Source: Atherix ibis
Taxonomy: Eukaryota; Arthropoda; Insecta; Diptera; Athericidae
Direction: 5' to 3'
Assembly (NCBI GenBank): GCA_958298945.1
Contig: OY282606.1
Coordinates: forward strand, 51,597,920 to 51,661,919
Length of the DNA: 64,000 nucleotides
In this document: positions 33,141-44,764 of the stretch, piece after piece
How the letters are laid out: every line of letters starts with the position of its first letter
How positions within the stretch are numbered: position 1 is the stretch's first letter
The notes under the pieces: generated by a model
Told to the model about the DNA's origin: nothing
The model's input: the letters and a program-made list of their open reading frames with translations, nothing else
Databases searched by the model: none
Made by a program: the position numbers and the translations under genes

Positions 33141-34931
33141 TGAAAAATCACAACGTTTTGCTATCAATTTTTTTTTTTTTATTATTGTTTTTTATGCAAT
33201 TTATTCCAAATTAATTTTATTATAAATATTCTTATTTTCTTTTATTTATTTTTAAATGGTTTTTTTTTTTTGGTGACATTTCAGTTTTTATTTTTTGTTT
33301 TTTTTTTTCTTGGAAAATTATTTTTTTGTCGGAGTTTTGTCTCCTTAAATTATTCATTTTTTATTTTGATTCCGTGCAGTTTTTAATTATTTTTTTCTTC
33401 TTTTTCTTCTTTTTCTTATTTATTTAATTCTATAAAAATGATAAGGACTTATTCTAAATATATACGATAAAAGGTGGGCGATAACATGTGATACAGGGGC
33501 ATAGGGATTATTTCATTATAAAATGTTAATTTGTTGCTTGTTATAAGATTTGTAAATATTTTTTATTCATTGTAATTTATTAGAAGATTTTTATTTATTA
33601 CAATATAATGTAAATAATAAAATAAAATGAATTTATTAATATATGGTAATTTAAAAATTCCTTTAGGAATATATCCTTGCATTTAAACGATACAACGTTT
33701 TTTAATATTGTTGGGGATTTTTTTAAAACGATAACGATTTTTGTTATAGTAAATATTATTGTCGCTTTATTGCAAGATTCCGATTAATATTCGTTATAAT
33801 TTCTAGGAAAAGTAGATTCTTTTAAAATTATCTTAGAATCTTTACAACTAATCGGATAAAAGGCAGATTTTTAATGACATCATTACGGATTTCGTATAGT
33901 CTTTTGGTATCCGTCGGTAAAACTAAGATGCATTAAAGAGCGAAATACTTAATGAATGCAATAAGCCCAAAGAAAAGAGGAGTAAATTTCAATAGAATTT
34001 ATTACTTATTATAAATTCTGTTATGTATTTTCACATTTATTATATTTTAAAAGAAAGAGAAGAGCTTATTTCAATTATAATTTAGGTAGACCTAAAAAAT
34101 TCAGTAGAACTGAACTGCAACAAAAAAAACAGTGCTCTTCTATACTATGACGGTCTATTTTTAAATTTACAATTAAGTTTTTTGCTAAGAATTTTGCAAA
34201 AATAAGGATTTTTGATGGAAAATCTGTCAACTGCCTACCAATTTAATTTAAAAAAAAACAGACTATCAAAAGAAAAAACAACAATATTAAATTTTAGTCC
34301 CTGTTAAACATTTTTATTATAACCATTTGGGATCATCTAGATACTGACAAATATATAAAATTTGAAGAAAAATGCAGGGATTTTTGATAAGAGCATTTTA
34401 GAGGCTTGATTAGATAAATTTACCAAATTTAAGAGGACAGAGAGAATTTCCTTAATTTTTTTTTTTAAATTTGGAAATAGTAATAATAATAATTATAAAA
34501 TGTAAAAACAACATTAAAATATGCAAATAACAATAATCGAAAGTTTTATCTTTAAGCCAGACGAATATATTAATTTTTTTTAAAGAAAATTGTAATGAAT
34601 GAATTTTAAATTTATGCTTACATAATTAACGATTCAAATCAGTCACAAAAATTTAGTATTTTTTAATAAAAACTTTGTTGATTAATATTGTGAAATTTTT
34701 TTTTTAAAAGAACATTCTTTTGTAGAAATATTATTTAAATTTCAGAAAAAAATTAAAGTTTTAAAAGAACAAAAAATTCCAATTAAATTTAATGAAATTC
34801 ACAAGATAGATTTTATATATTTTTTTAATTTAAAATAAAAAAAATAATAGTATTTAATTTTTTGTTGGAATAAATTTACTGAATAATAACAGGAAACTAA
34901 AATTTAGGAAAAATAAAAAATTATATATAAA
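33141..34931. other. Very AT-rich interval, no gene seen
   Basis: About 1.8 kb dominated by T runs at 33160-33420 and A/T mixtures afterwards. No coding, repeat or RNA structure could be supported. Confidence 0.5.
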
Positions 34932-36172
34932 TTAGTTGTATAAGCTTAAATCCGCTGTTTGGTCATAGATGGCGTGAGTGAGCGTATTCAGCTACCATGG
35001 GAACGCCATACTTTTTTTTTATGAGTTTGACATCTGTCAATATTAATCAGTACACATTGTCAGTAGTTTCGTTCAAAAACATACATTTTTCCCTTGGTGA
35101 TCATGTCTACTTTTGTGCCAGAAAAATAGTATATGCGGGAAGCTCTGCTTTTCTGCTTCAATTTGAAGAAATCGGTTGCCGAATCGCATCGAATGCTTCT
35201 GGAGTCCTATGGTGACAGTGCTTTATCGGAAACAATGTGCCGAGATTGGTTTCGTCGGTTCAAAGACGGCAATTTTGACTTGTGGGACAAGAAGCGTGAA
35301 AATCGGCCTAGGAAGGTTGAGGACCATCAAGTGCAGGCTATTTTAGACGAAGACGATACCCAATCGCAAAAATAGCTCGCGGAGCAATTGGGTGTTACTC
35401 AACCAGCCATTGCCATATGTCTGCGTGACATGGGGAAGATTGAAAACATCGGAATATAGGTGCCGCATGAATTGAACGATAGGCAGATGAAGCGACGCCA
35501 AAATACATGCGAAATCTTGCTCGCCAGACAAAAAAGAAAGTCGTTCCTGCATCGAATTTTGACAGGTGATGATAAGTAGATATATTTCAAGAATCCTCAA
35601 TGAAAGAAATCGTGGGTTGATCCCGGCCAACCATCAACATCTTTCCCAAATCGCTTCGGAGGGAAGACGATGCTGTGCGCTTGGTGGGATCAGCAGGGTT
35701 GAAATCTGATGAAACTGTCAATGCCCACCGCTACCACCAATAACTGATCAAATTGCACCGTGCTCTGCATAAAAAAAGGAAGGATTATCAACAAAGACAT
35801 GACAAGCTGTTTTTCCTCCACGACAACGCACCATCGCACACGTCAAAAATAGTCCGAAACTACTTGGAGACACTCAACTGGGAGATGCTACCCTACTCCG
35901 CTTACTCACCAAACCTGACTCCTTCCGACTACCACCTGTTTTCGTCGATGAACCATACGCTCGCTGAGCAGCACTTCGATTCTTACGAAGACGTCCGAAA
36001 TTGGCTTGATGAGTGGTTCGCCTCGAAAGGGAAGGAATTTTTTTGGCGTGGTATCCACAAATTGCCCGAGAGATGGGAAAAAAATATAATACTTTGAATA
36101 AATTTGTTTTTGCTTTCTATGAAAAAAAATATGTTTTTATAAAAAACAGCGGAGTTAAGCTTATACACCTGG
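34932..36172 (+). mobile_element. M1 mariner, copy c
   Basis: About 1241 bp, plus orientation. The left terminus TTAGTTGTATAAGCTTAAAT and the right terminus AAACAGCGGAGTTAAGCTTA...CACCTGG are inverted M1 ends. TA follows at 36173-36174; the left TA is not clear. It shares both the codon-9 TAG and the 19-bp central deletion with M1-a, so the two are close relatives. Confidence 0.9.
35103..36100 (+). pseudogene. M1-c transposase, broken
   Basis: The start is the ATG at 35103 (MSTFVPEK), then TAG at 35127-35129, then MREALLFCFNLKKSVAESHRML to a second TAG at 35373-35375 within the TQSQK region. Further stops occur near 35457 and 35578. The first catalytic site reads TGDDK followed by TAG. The 19-bp deletion follows the WDQQG codons (about 35686-35700). 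The last frame (35753-36097) keeps HDNAPSHTSKIVRNYLETLNWE, SPNLTPSDYHLF and a C-terminus truncated before the usual CVASDGKYFE. Confidence 0.88.
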
Positions 36173-36174
36173 TA

Positions 36175-38858
36175 TGACATAATTAATTATTATAAATAAT
36201 AAAAATACATAAATAACGGGAAACATTAAATTAGGAAACTTCTAAAAAATTGTTTTTTCGAAATTCAATAAATAAAAAGAAACAAAAAATAAATTTTTGT
36301 AAATTTAGTCCTACTAAAATTAAGAAAAATTACTTCTAAAATTCTAATTTAAATAAAAATAACCAAATTTTCTAATTATAATTAGTTACTTTTAAAAAAG
36401 AGTAATTGAGTCAAAATAAAATAAATTTCTATGCACCTTTCAAAGCAAAGCAGATTTTTTTTCCATAAAAAAAAAATTGTAATTAGAAATTATTTAAACA
36501 TTTTTTTTTTTTGGTAAATAAAACAAAAATAATCGATGTTGAATGTATGCTGATAATAATAAGGTTTGAATAGGCAAAAGCTAAAATTAGTACTTCTTGG
36601 ATCAAATCTTAAATTTATTTTCTCTATCCCTCACTCTGGGGGCGCCTTGTTCATCTACCAATAAAAGTAGAAAATTTAATAATTTATAAATTTCTTTAAT
36701 AGTTTTGTTTGCGTATAGTTATTAAAATTAGTAATTATTATTCTTCAAAAATGTCCTTTTTTTTTGTTGAATATTCTGCCATTTTTATACAATTTACTCA
36801 ACATACATAAAAACGTAGAATTATTGGCTAATTTAATTGACATTGAATATAATTGGTAGCGTTACTTATAAAAACCCTCCTACTTTCTTTCCATGTTCGG
36901 AATTCTTTTCACTTTTCTCCATTCTCTCATTGCTATTCCAAGTTTACATTGCACTTATTTCTTTTCTTTTTGATACTATACTATTCACTGCTTCGTTTGT
37001 TCTTAATTACATCTATTTTTACTGCTCATAAAATCGATTAATTTTAATTTTATTTGATTCGATAATAAATCAATAATTAAAAAAAAATTTCGTCAAGACT
37101 TTCAGCTTACCTTTCATAATACAGTAATTTATGTACAAATTATTTGTATTCGTTTACGTTTAGTCTCGGCTTATATAGATTAGATGGTTCTTTACTTACG
37201 AAGAATATCCAAAATCTTAGAAATGAAGGATAATCCTAACCAAAAAGAAATGAAGGGTCTCTCAGGCTATGTATGATAATAACTGGGTCTCTGAAGGTAA
37301 TCAAAATTTAAGGGTAATATTAATAAATAGAAGAATCCTAGAAATGTGAGAAGTTCTCTTACCCAAAATTTAGAAGCGCTTTTAGAACTTATCTGCCGAT
37401 TTGTATAATCCCAGTTAAAATGGTTCGCAACTGCCACCTAGCGACCAATTAAGGTACGAGTACACTGGTTGTATGTCATCACTTCTATTTTCCAACAGAC
37501 CATATCGAATAAGGTCCATAATTTGGTAAATTTTGAGTCCAGTAATACTCGTTTTATTTTTGTATTTTTAGTTTTCGGTATAAGCAAAAATTTATTCAGT
37601 CAGTTTTTGTTGTTTTCTTTGAATTTTTTTCTAACATAAATTATTATGTAGAATTTTGCTTGGCATTTTTTGATTATTTTTTTTTTTTTTAATTTTTACT
37701 AAAATTTTGTTTTCTTTTTTAATTTCGATAAAGGCAAAATTATTTATGAGCTATAAACATGTCAGTGTATCTTAACATACATATTTCATATCTTAAGGTT
37801 AACGTGTTTTAGAGGGGAGGGACGGCGGTTGGGTATAGTAACTGGTTAAGTTTTAAGATAGGAGTATATCGTAGAAGGAAAGAAAGAAAATTATGTTAGA
37901 GAAATAACAATACTTTTTTAGTAATAATAATAACAACAACAATAACAACTTTAATTGTTGTTAATAACGAATAAAAAAAGAATAAAAATTGAAAGAGACA
38001 CAAGAAAAAACAATACAGAAAAAAGGGCTTCAAAATAAATTCTTGTATACGAAAATGAAGAAATTTGAAGAATGTTCTAAGGGGGAGGGAAGGGGGTCAG
38101 TTTGGATCAAGTAGATGAAATTGGAATGGAAGAGTTTCCTTTCATGGAAGATGGGAAAAGTAGGTAATTTTCCAAAATAACAATTCATTTTCGTAATAAT
38201 TTATATTTTTGGTTTGCTTTATTTTCTCTAGAATTCTTCTTTCTTAAATATTTTCTCAGTTTACATTTTGTTTCAGTTTCATTTCCAATCTGTCCGCAGT
38301 GACTCTCAATGGTCTATATTCTATAACAGATTATAATATTATGACAGTCAATTCCTACCCTTTTGTTTACTATTTTTTTTTTGACTGTTTATTATTATAA
38401 CAATTTATAAAATTTCAAAAAAAATACATGTAAAATGTGAAAATATCAACAATATTGCGATGATATTTTACTTTTTTAGTAAGTTTAAGATTACAATTTA
38501 TTTTACTATATTATCAACTTTCTTTTAGTAAGTCATACCTTTCTATTCTCTCTGACTCCTCCGTTAATCTGAATATTCTTAATAGAAATATTTTATAGTT
38601 ATTACCATCAAATTGCTCAACTACGGATTCCTATTGATATTTTTCAATAAGTTTTCTTTATTTTAATTATGAAAATAATTTTTTTTTAATCACACAACTT
38701 CACTGAGTATTTTGATTTTATTCATTTAAGACTCAAATATAGACGCTTAAATATTGAAATTAACTTCTAAACATGAACCTTCCGTGGAGTTAGTGCTGTT
38801 GGCAATTGGAAATTAACTTTAAAAAAATTTAACAATGATTTTGAGTAAGTAAATTTTT
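36175..38858. other. AT-rich interval, no gene seen
   Basis: About 2.7 kb without supportable genes. It includes long T runs near 37680 and (AAC/AAT)-rich repeats near 37921-37970. The segment 37380-37500 is less AT-rich but not recognisably coding. Confidence 0.5.
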
Positions 38859-38873
38859 CTCCCTAATTCAGTA

Positions 38874-39750
38874 ATGTTTACAATTTTATATAAGCAAGAA
38901 CAACATTTACAAAATATTCAATTTTATACAATTTGTAAATGTTGTTCTTGCTTATATCAAAATAATCGTTCTCCAATTGCAACTTTTCGTGCGCTTTTAC
39001 CATTTTATGGTCGTAATAATCGTTCAACTGTGCTCGCTATTCGTCGAATTGTTAAAAATTTCGAGCACACATTTTCTTTACATAATGTTCAAGTGTCAAT
39101 AAAACAAAGAACCGCTCGAAGTAATAAAAATATTGCTGCCGTTCAGGCAAGTGTTGCTGAAGACCGTAATTTGTCGATTCCAAGACGTTCTCAAGAATTG
39201 GGACTGTCTCAAAGCACAACCTGGCGGATTTTGAGGAAGGATTTGGGCTTAGATCCACCGTAAACGTCGTGAATTTCCTGATTTTGTCTTGCAACAACAT
39301 GAAAACGATAACAATTTTTTTAAGAAAATCATCTTCTCCGATGAGGCTCACTTTCATGTGAGTGGTACGGTAAATAAAAAAAACTGTCGATTCTGGTGCG
39401 AAGAAAATCCACAAATTATTCATGAACACCCATTACATTCACCTAAATTGACAGTTTGGTGTGGTTTTCGGTCTGTGGTGGAATCATCGGTCCGTACTTC
39501 TTTCGAAATGAAGCTGGTAACACCGTTACTGTCAATGGAGAGCGGTATATGGTAGATCGATGATAACCAACTTTTTATGGCCGAAATTGGAAGCAGTTGA
39601 TCTTGACAATATTTGGTTCCAATAAGACGGGGCTATGTGCCACACAGCACGTCCAACAACCGAATTATTGCGAGAAAAGTTCGATTATTTCAAGAAATTG
39701 TGACATTAAATGGCCTCCAAGAAGTTTTGATTTAACACCATCGAATTCGT
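38874..39750 (+). pseudogene. DD41D transposase remnant
   Basis: It opens with MFTILYKQEQHLQ, is disturbed by a local inverted duplication, then reads FRALLPFYGRNNRSTVLAIRRIVKNFE, QELGLSQSTTWRILRKDLGL and a stop at about 39261. The following LYKIVITQELK-type segment is deleted. The next frame (39289-39555) has the first Asp in IIFSDEAHFHVSG and NCRFWCEENPQIIHEHPLHSPKLTVWCG. QDGAMCHTA (second Asp, preceded by a stop) and WPPRSFDLTPSN follow in shifted frames; the third Asp is Asn. Its QDGA-to-LTPSN spacing supports a DD41-type family. Confidence 0.8.
38888..38957. repeat. 26-bp perfect inverted repeat (hairpin)
   Basis: ATATAAGCAAGAACAACATT and onward (38888-38913) is perfectly complementary to 38932-38957, with an 18-base loop. 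DD41D copy 1 has only one arm at the equivalent place (near 10366-10386), so the second arm arose here as an inverted duplication. Confidence 0.92.
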
Positions 39751-39940
39751 TTCTGCAAAAGAAGTTTGGCCATTTTGAATGTTCAGTTAATTTTTGACAG
39801 CTGCTTTGCTTGCACGTGTTTTGGCTCGTCTTCGATTTTTACCTATTCGAAAAAATGGATCAAAGAATCTGTTTCGGAAGCAAAAAAAAGTCACAGGAGG
39901 CCAGATCTGGGGAATATTAGTGTGATACATTTTTTTAAAT
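39751..39940 (-). mobile_element. S2 mariner scrap joined to the DD41D element
   Basis: The sequence from GTTTGGCCATTTTGAATGTT through CTTTGCTTGCACGTG to CCAGATCTGGGGAATA matches the interior of the 334-bp S2 elements in LINE A and LINE B. It then jumps over 15 bp of their sequence to TTAGTGTGATACATTTTTTT. Both termini are missing. Here it is not in a LINE, so S2 existed outside LINEs too. Confidence 0.78.
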
Positions 39941-41735
39941 AAATTAAAATTTCAAAAAAATACCAGTAAAAACAGATTATTTAATTTTTAAGGATTTTTT
40001 TAGGAAATTCTCTTATTTTGAATAAATAATTTTATAATAATATGGGTAAAATTTAATGCTAGTTAATATTTTAATTTGTAAAATAATGCAAAAAAAAGGT
40101 ACACGTTTGTTTTTAATAATAATAAATTATGTTGTTGAACTATTATAAAAAGAAAAGAAAATATTAAATCATAAAAATACTGTCTATACAATATAAATTT
40201 TTGTTAAAAATTGTCACATTGGCTCAAATATTAAATAATTGGATTTGTTATTAAGAAAAAAAGTTTCTTTAGGTTGAGACAATATAAATTAAAAAGAAAA
40301 TTTTTATTGGAATTTTGCTATTTTAAATTTTATTTTTATTTTATTTTAATTTATTTTTATTCAATTCTTCCTATAAGACAAAATTATCCATTTAATACGC
40401 ATCATTTACAAATAAATTTATTCATTTCAATTTCGGCATTTTACTATTAATTTTATTACTTTTAATGTTTTATTAATGATTTATAAAAAAAAAAAAAAAA
40501 AATAAATTAAGAAAAAATTCAAATGTTCAACTTAAAAATTAAGACATTAGTTATAAATTCGAATTATTATGTTATAAATTATAATTTCTAGTCAATTAAT
40601 ATTATTAACAAAAGCTTTTGGTATTTAATTTTTTCTCTTTTCGCTCTTTTGTCCCTCTTCTTCTATGTCTTTGTTCCATAATAATAACATAATCGTTTAT
40701 TATTTTTTTCTGTTTAGTTATTATTTAATGCAAATTAGTTTATCGGAAAAAATTTCCTACAAATAAAATCGAATATAAGGAATTTCATTTTCACTTCTTG
40801 AAAGTTGTCATCTTGTCCGCTTTTTTGAAGAAAATTTTTAAAACAATTTTTTTTTATTTCAAAAAAACTTACACAAATAATTAATAACAATTATTGAGAA
40901 TAATTTTTAGGATGTGAAGGTGCAGTTAATATATTGGATGTTATGTTAATAAATTTATTGGAATTTTGGTTTTGAAAGCTTTTCACAATTTTTTATCTAT
41001 TTTCTATTTCCAACTCTTTCATAGTTCACTTAATTTTTGTTTGTTATTTTATTTACTCTCATCCTTATTCTACTAATTTTAAGGAATAAAAAAGAGTAAA
41101 TAATTGCCATTGAAATTTAAAAAAAAAAACAATTTAAATAAGTTAAAAAAAAATTAAAATGAATAAAAATAAAATGGTAGAAAATCTATGAATAACAAAA
41201 TGACAAATGAAAATAAATTAAAAGTAAACTAACTGAAATTGAAGGCTTGTTTGTTTAGAAAAGAATTTGATGTATGTCGAGGGTTTTCCGGGTTTTCCGA
41301 AGGATTGCACATTTACGAGTACTTAGAGTGTGAACAAATTTGTTGATGTTCACCAAAAAGGAAATAAATTCCAAAGCCATTGGAATTTTTATTGCGAATT
41401 CATCCCCAAACAATTCGATAAATTCTCTCTTAAAAATTGGTTCTTCTTTTCCATATATTGTTGTAATCAATAGTTTTTTAAATAAGAAATTATTTAGTTT
41501 TTTTTTGAAAAAAAAACTGTTAATCTTTTTTAAAAGAACATAAAATACAATATTTTTTTTTTTAAAAAGGAACTTCAAGAAAATCATAAAAATATGTACA
41601 AGGAGAAAAAGTTTTTGAATATCTTAATTTCAGATAAGGTTAGTCTAGTAAAACTAGATTTTTCTTACAATTGGATCAGACCTGCTATAGAAAAAAATTG
41701 AAAACCATACAAAACTGCTCTATATATAGGGCGTA
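39941..41735. other. AT-rich interval, no gene seen
   Basis: About 1.8 kb with an A18 run at 40485-40502. A minus-strand frame at 41255-41587 is open for 110 residues but is dominated by Phe and Lys codons from A/T runs and looks like chance. Confidence 0.5.
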
Positions 41736-42599
41736 TATTGGGTTGTTCGGAAAGTAAATTCGTTATTCTGGAAGGCCAGTTGAAGCTTATGAAGACACAA
41801 TAAAGGCGCATTAATTGATGCAAACCGGCAAATAACAACTTGTAAGATCACTGGAAGATTAAATTTATTGAATTCGACAGTTCATGATCATTTGAAACGG
41901 CTAGGTTTAATCTCAAAACTTGACATATGGGTTCCTAATCTTCTTACGGAAAAAAATTTGTCCCGTCGCACTAACGTTCGTGATTTGCTTCTCAAACGCC
42001 AAGAAAATGATCCGTTTTTCAAACGCCAAGAAAATGATCCGAAAATGATCGCGGACAAGAAATGGGTTGTCTACAACAATGTTAAGGGCAAAAGATCCTC
42101 GAGCAGAAAAGATAAACCTTTGTCAAAAGCCAATATTAATAAAAAAAAGGTTATGCTATATGTTTGGTGGGATTTCAAAGGAATCGTTTATTTTTAGGTT
42201 TTACCGAACAATACAACGATCAATTCTGAAGTGTACTGTCATCAGTTGGACAAATTGAATGATTCACTTAAAGAAAAAAGGCCAGAATTGGTCAATAGGA
42301 AAGGTATAGTGTTTCAACAGGATAATGCGAAACCACGACAAGTTCGACCACTCGGCAAAAGCTTTTAGAGCTTGGATGGGATATACTGTCATACCCACCA
42401 TACTCTTACACGCAAAACCTAGGCACCTTTTTTTTATGTTTAGATTAATGAGGAACAGGGGGAAGACCTTCTACCTGCCAGATGAGTTATGCGGGATTTT
42501 TACCTAGCTAAAACCTAACCTGTACCTCTACCCTTGCTCCCGGAACGATGATTCACCGGCGGCACTCTTTGTAAATGCTACTTTGCCGGGGCGTTCTTA

Positions 42600-44480
42600 T
42601 TTGATATTACTGCTGTCCCGATATTATGACGCCTCGCGGCCAATTCTTCGGACGTGGTTCAAAGTACCTTGATGTAGATTCCGCGTACTCTGCAACTCTG
42701 TTCCAAGCTGATTGGCTTTTCAGCATGCACTCCACTATGTTTACTAGACTGATGGAATGGTCCAGATTTCTCTTTAGTTCTGCTCGTGTCCCCTCGTATA
42801 GGAGGCATTGGAAGAACACGTGTTCTGCATCTTCGATCACATCGCGGCAATGAAGACAGTTTGGGGAGTCAGTTCTCTTGAATCTGTGCAAGTATGCCCG
42901 AAAGCATCCATGCCCAGTCAAGAGTTGTGTGATGTAATACCCGACCTCCCCGTGCACGCGAGTAATCCATTTGGGGACATCTAGGATCAGCCGATGAGTC
43001 CACCGACCCTTCGTCGAGCTGTCCCATCTCTCTTGCTAGAGGCGAAGACTCTTGGATCTCTCCTCTTCACAGAGGACCTTTCACCGCTTTTCCTTCTTCC
43101 TACGATGTTGGCGTTCACGCTTTCCTGCCAGGATGTCGATGGGTGGACATGATGCCACGACGTTGACCGCATCGTGTGATACCGTTCGGTATGCTGACGC
43201 AACTCTGATCGCTGAGAGCCGCTGGACTGATGACATTGTCTTGCGGTATGTTGTTAACTCTAAGAGTGGCCCAGGACAGAGCCCTGAGATACCCCTCCCA
43301 TAACCCTATACTCCGCTGGTCCATCCTCCGTCTCGTAGTGTAGTAGTCGGTCACTGAAGTATGATCTGACTATCCTCCGTAGGTAGTAGGGCACCCCCAT
43401 GTTCTCAAGAGCCTCCAAGACTCGGTCAAAGCGGGCCGAGTTAAATGCATTCTTGATGTCCAGGGTGACAATGAGGCAATACTTTTTGGAACCGCCTTTC
43501 CATCTCTTTCCTGAGATGGCTTCCTTTGCGATGTTCGTAATGAGTTCCAGCGCGTCGATGGTCGATCTCCCCTTCCTGAATCAGAATTGGAATTCGGAAA
43601 GTTGAGGATCGATGTAATGCTCCAATCTGTCGGCAACTATCCACTCCAAGTTCTTCCCGTCCGAATCCAGCATGCAGAGTGGACGATAGGTTGTTGGTTC
43701 GTCTGGTGCTTTCTTCCCTTTTGGGATAAGAACCAATCTTTGAGTCGGAAATACGCCTTGCCACAGGCACGCGTCGTACATGCTTATGAACATGTCTGGC
43801 CTGGTGGCAATTACACTCTTCAGTGCGATGTTGGGTATGCCGATTGGTCCTGGTGCCTTGCCATTCTGCAATCTAGTGCAGGCCCTTGTGAGTTCTTCCA
43901 TGGTCACTCCGGGAATTTCCACTTCTTCATCCTCCGGGTGGTGGTCGGGGAGTTCTGGTTTCTCCGGGAACAGATGTTCTACTATTCTGTGCAGCATGTC
44001 GGGACAGGTTGGTTTTGTTCGTGATGAGTTCCAGCGCGTCGATGGTCGATCTCCCCTTCCTGAATCAGAATTGGAATTCGGAAAGTTGAGGATCGATGTA
44101 ATGCTCCAATCTGTCGGCCACTATCCACTCCAAGTTCTTCCCGTCCGAATCCAGCATGCAGAGTGGACGATAGGTTGTTGGTTCGTCTGGTGCTTTCTTC
44201 CCTTTTGGGATAAAAACCAATCTTTGAGTCGGAAATACGCCTTGCCGCAGGCACGCGTCGTACATGCTTATGAACATGTCTGGCCTGGCGGCAATTGCAC
44301 TCTTCAGTGCGATGTTGGGTATGCCGATTGGTCCTGGTAGGCTTTTCATCTTATGCATGACCGTCTTGTACGGTCTGCCCCACGGGTCCCGGTCCACTTC
44401 CGCGCAGAGTTCCTTCCAACAATCTTGTTTACTCGAGTTGATGGCGTTTCTGAGAAGACGGAGTGGCGCAGTGGTAGCGT
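42600..44480 (-). pseudogene. R1-like ORF2 remnant (RT and C-terminal domain)
   Basis: Read right to left: RLLRNAINSSKQDCWKELCAEVDRDPWGRPYKTVM, then LPGPIGIPNIALKSAIAARPDMFISMYDACLRQGVFP, RLVFIPKGKKAPDEPTTYRPLCMLDSDGKNLEWIVADRL (RT fingers), a repeat of this block, then STIDALELITNI and LVTLDIKNAFNSARF (palm A box). The YxDD box is deleted near 43250-43280. The C-terminal part at 42607-42957 has LLTGHGCFRAYLHRFKR and a CLHC...H...C motif typical of R1-clade elements. Several frameshifts are present. It would have copied its own RNA into DNA; it is dead. Confidence 0.85.
43532..44338 (-). repeat. 323-bp direct duplication inside the R1-like LINE
   Basis: The block 43532-43854 is repeated at 44016-44338 with the same length and about six mismatches that I could count (for example GTAATG/GTGATG and GGCAACT/GGCCACT). 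A 161-bp spacer (43855-44015) encodes the segment that normally precedes the block. The period is 484 bp. Confidence 0.92.
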
Positions 44481-44764
44481 GCCGGTTTCAATTCGAAGAC
44501 CTATGCACCTTCCAATTATCATTTGTTCCGGTCTCTACAAAAATTTTTAGGCGGTAAAACGTTTAATTCAAATGAGGAGGACGTCAAAAATCACTTGGAT
44601 TACTTATTTGCCAGCTAAGAACGAAAATTTTATGACCTGCCAGAAAGATGGCAAAAGAGTATTGGATCAGACTGGACAATATTTAATTGAATAAAATATT
44701 AATTCACTATAAGAAAATCGTCTTTCATTTTTATAATAAAAAAAAAAACGAAATTACTTTCCAC

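Larger units (their letters stand above)
38860..39750 (+). mobile_element. DD41D 'rosa'-like element, copy 2, both ends lost
   Basis: Same family as the element at 9291-10511, in plus orientation. Homology starts at TTCAGTAATGTTTACAATTT (about 38865) and runs to the WPPRSFDLTP region near 39740. Neither terminal repeat is present. The 3' side is replaced by a scrap of the S2 mariner. A hairpin-forming inverted duplication sits near its 5' end. Confidence 0.82.
42428..44497 (-). mobile_element. R1-clade LINE inserted in C1 copy 4
   Basis: A non-LTR retrotransposon in minus orientation, distinctly GC-richer than its surroundings. The T-run at 42429-42437 is its A tail read from the other strand. 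A 13-bp duplication of C1 sequence flanks it (one mismatch), as expected of target-primed insertion. The 5' end lies near 44480-44497. It contains the RT N-terminal part, a tandem duplication, a deletion through the catalytic palm, and a C-terminal Cys/His segment. Confidence 0.85.
41800..44695 (+). pseudogene. C1 copy 4 transposase, in two pieces
   Basis: Left piece: LNSTVHDHLKRLGLISKLDIWVPNLL, RRTNVRDLLLKRQEN (with an internal duplication of the RQENDPF codons near 42000-42040), then ADKKWVVYNNVKGK where TGDEKW is expected, so the first catalytic site is damaged, then VWWDFKGIVYF and a stop. QQDNAKP is partly preserved near 42318-42340. An extra G in CCTAGGCACC puts the [12 protein letters not shown] motif out of frame, as in copy 2. 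Right piece: LQKFLGGKTFNSNEED and the LPERWQKSIGSDWTIFN-type tail, with stops. Confidence 0.82.
41738..44762 (+). mobile_element. C1 mariner copy 4, split by an R1-clade LINE
   Basis: The left end TTGGGTTGTTCGGAAAGT starts at 41738 after TA (41736-41737). The 5' part runs to about 42428. Transposase sequence resumes at 44498 (CCTATGCACCTTCCAATTATC) and runs to AACGAAATTACTTTCC at 44762, where the right terminus is truncated. The interruption is an R1-type LINE flanked by a short duplication of C1 sequence (ACCTAGGCACCTT at the left, ACCTATGCACCTT at the right). Confidence 0.88.

Noticed and set aside
41255..41587. 110-residue minus-strand frame.
   Set aside because: Dominated by Phe and Lys from T and A runs; looks like chance in AT-rich DNA.
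44455..44497. tRNA-like D-arm (GTGGCGCAGTGGTAGCG) and B-box-like sequence at the 5' edge of the R1-like LINE, suggesting a tRNA or SINE head.
   Set aside because: There is no anticodon arm, the B box has an extra T, and the opposite strand continues the LINE coding frame (TTAPLRLLRNAINSSK) through it. Coincidence is likelier.
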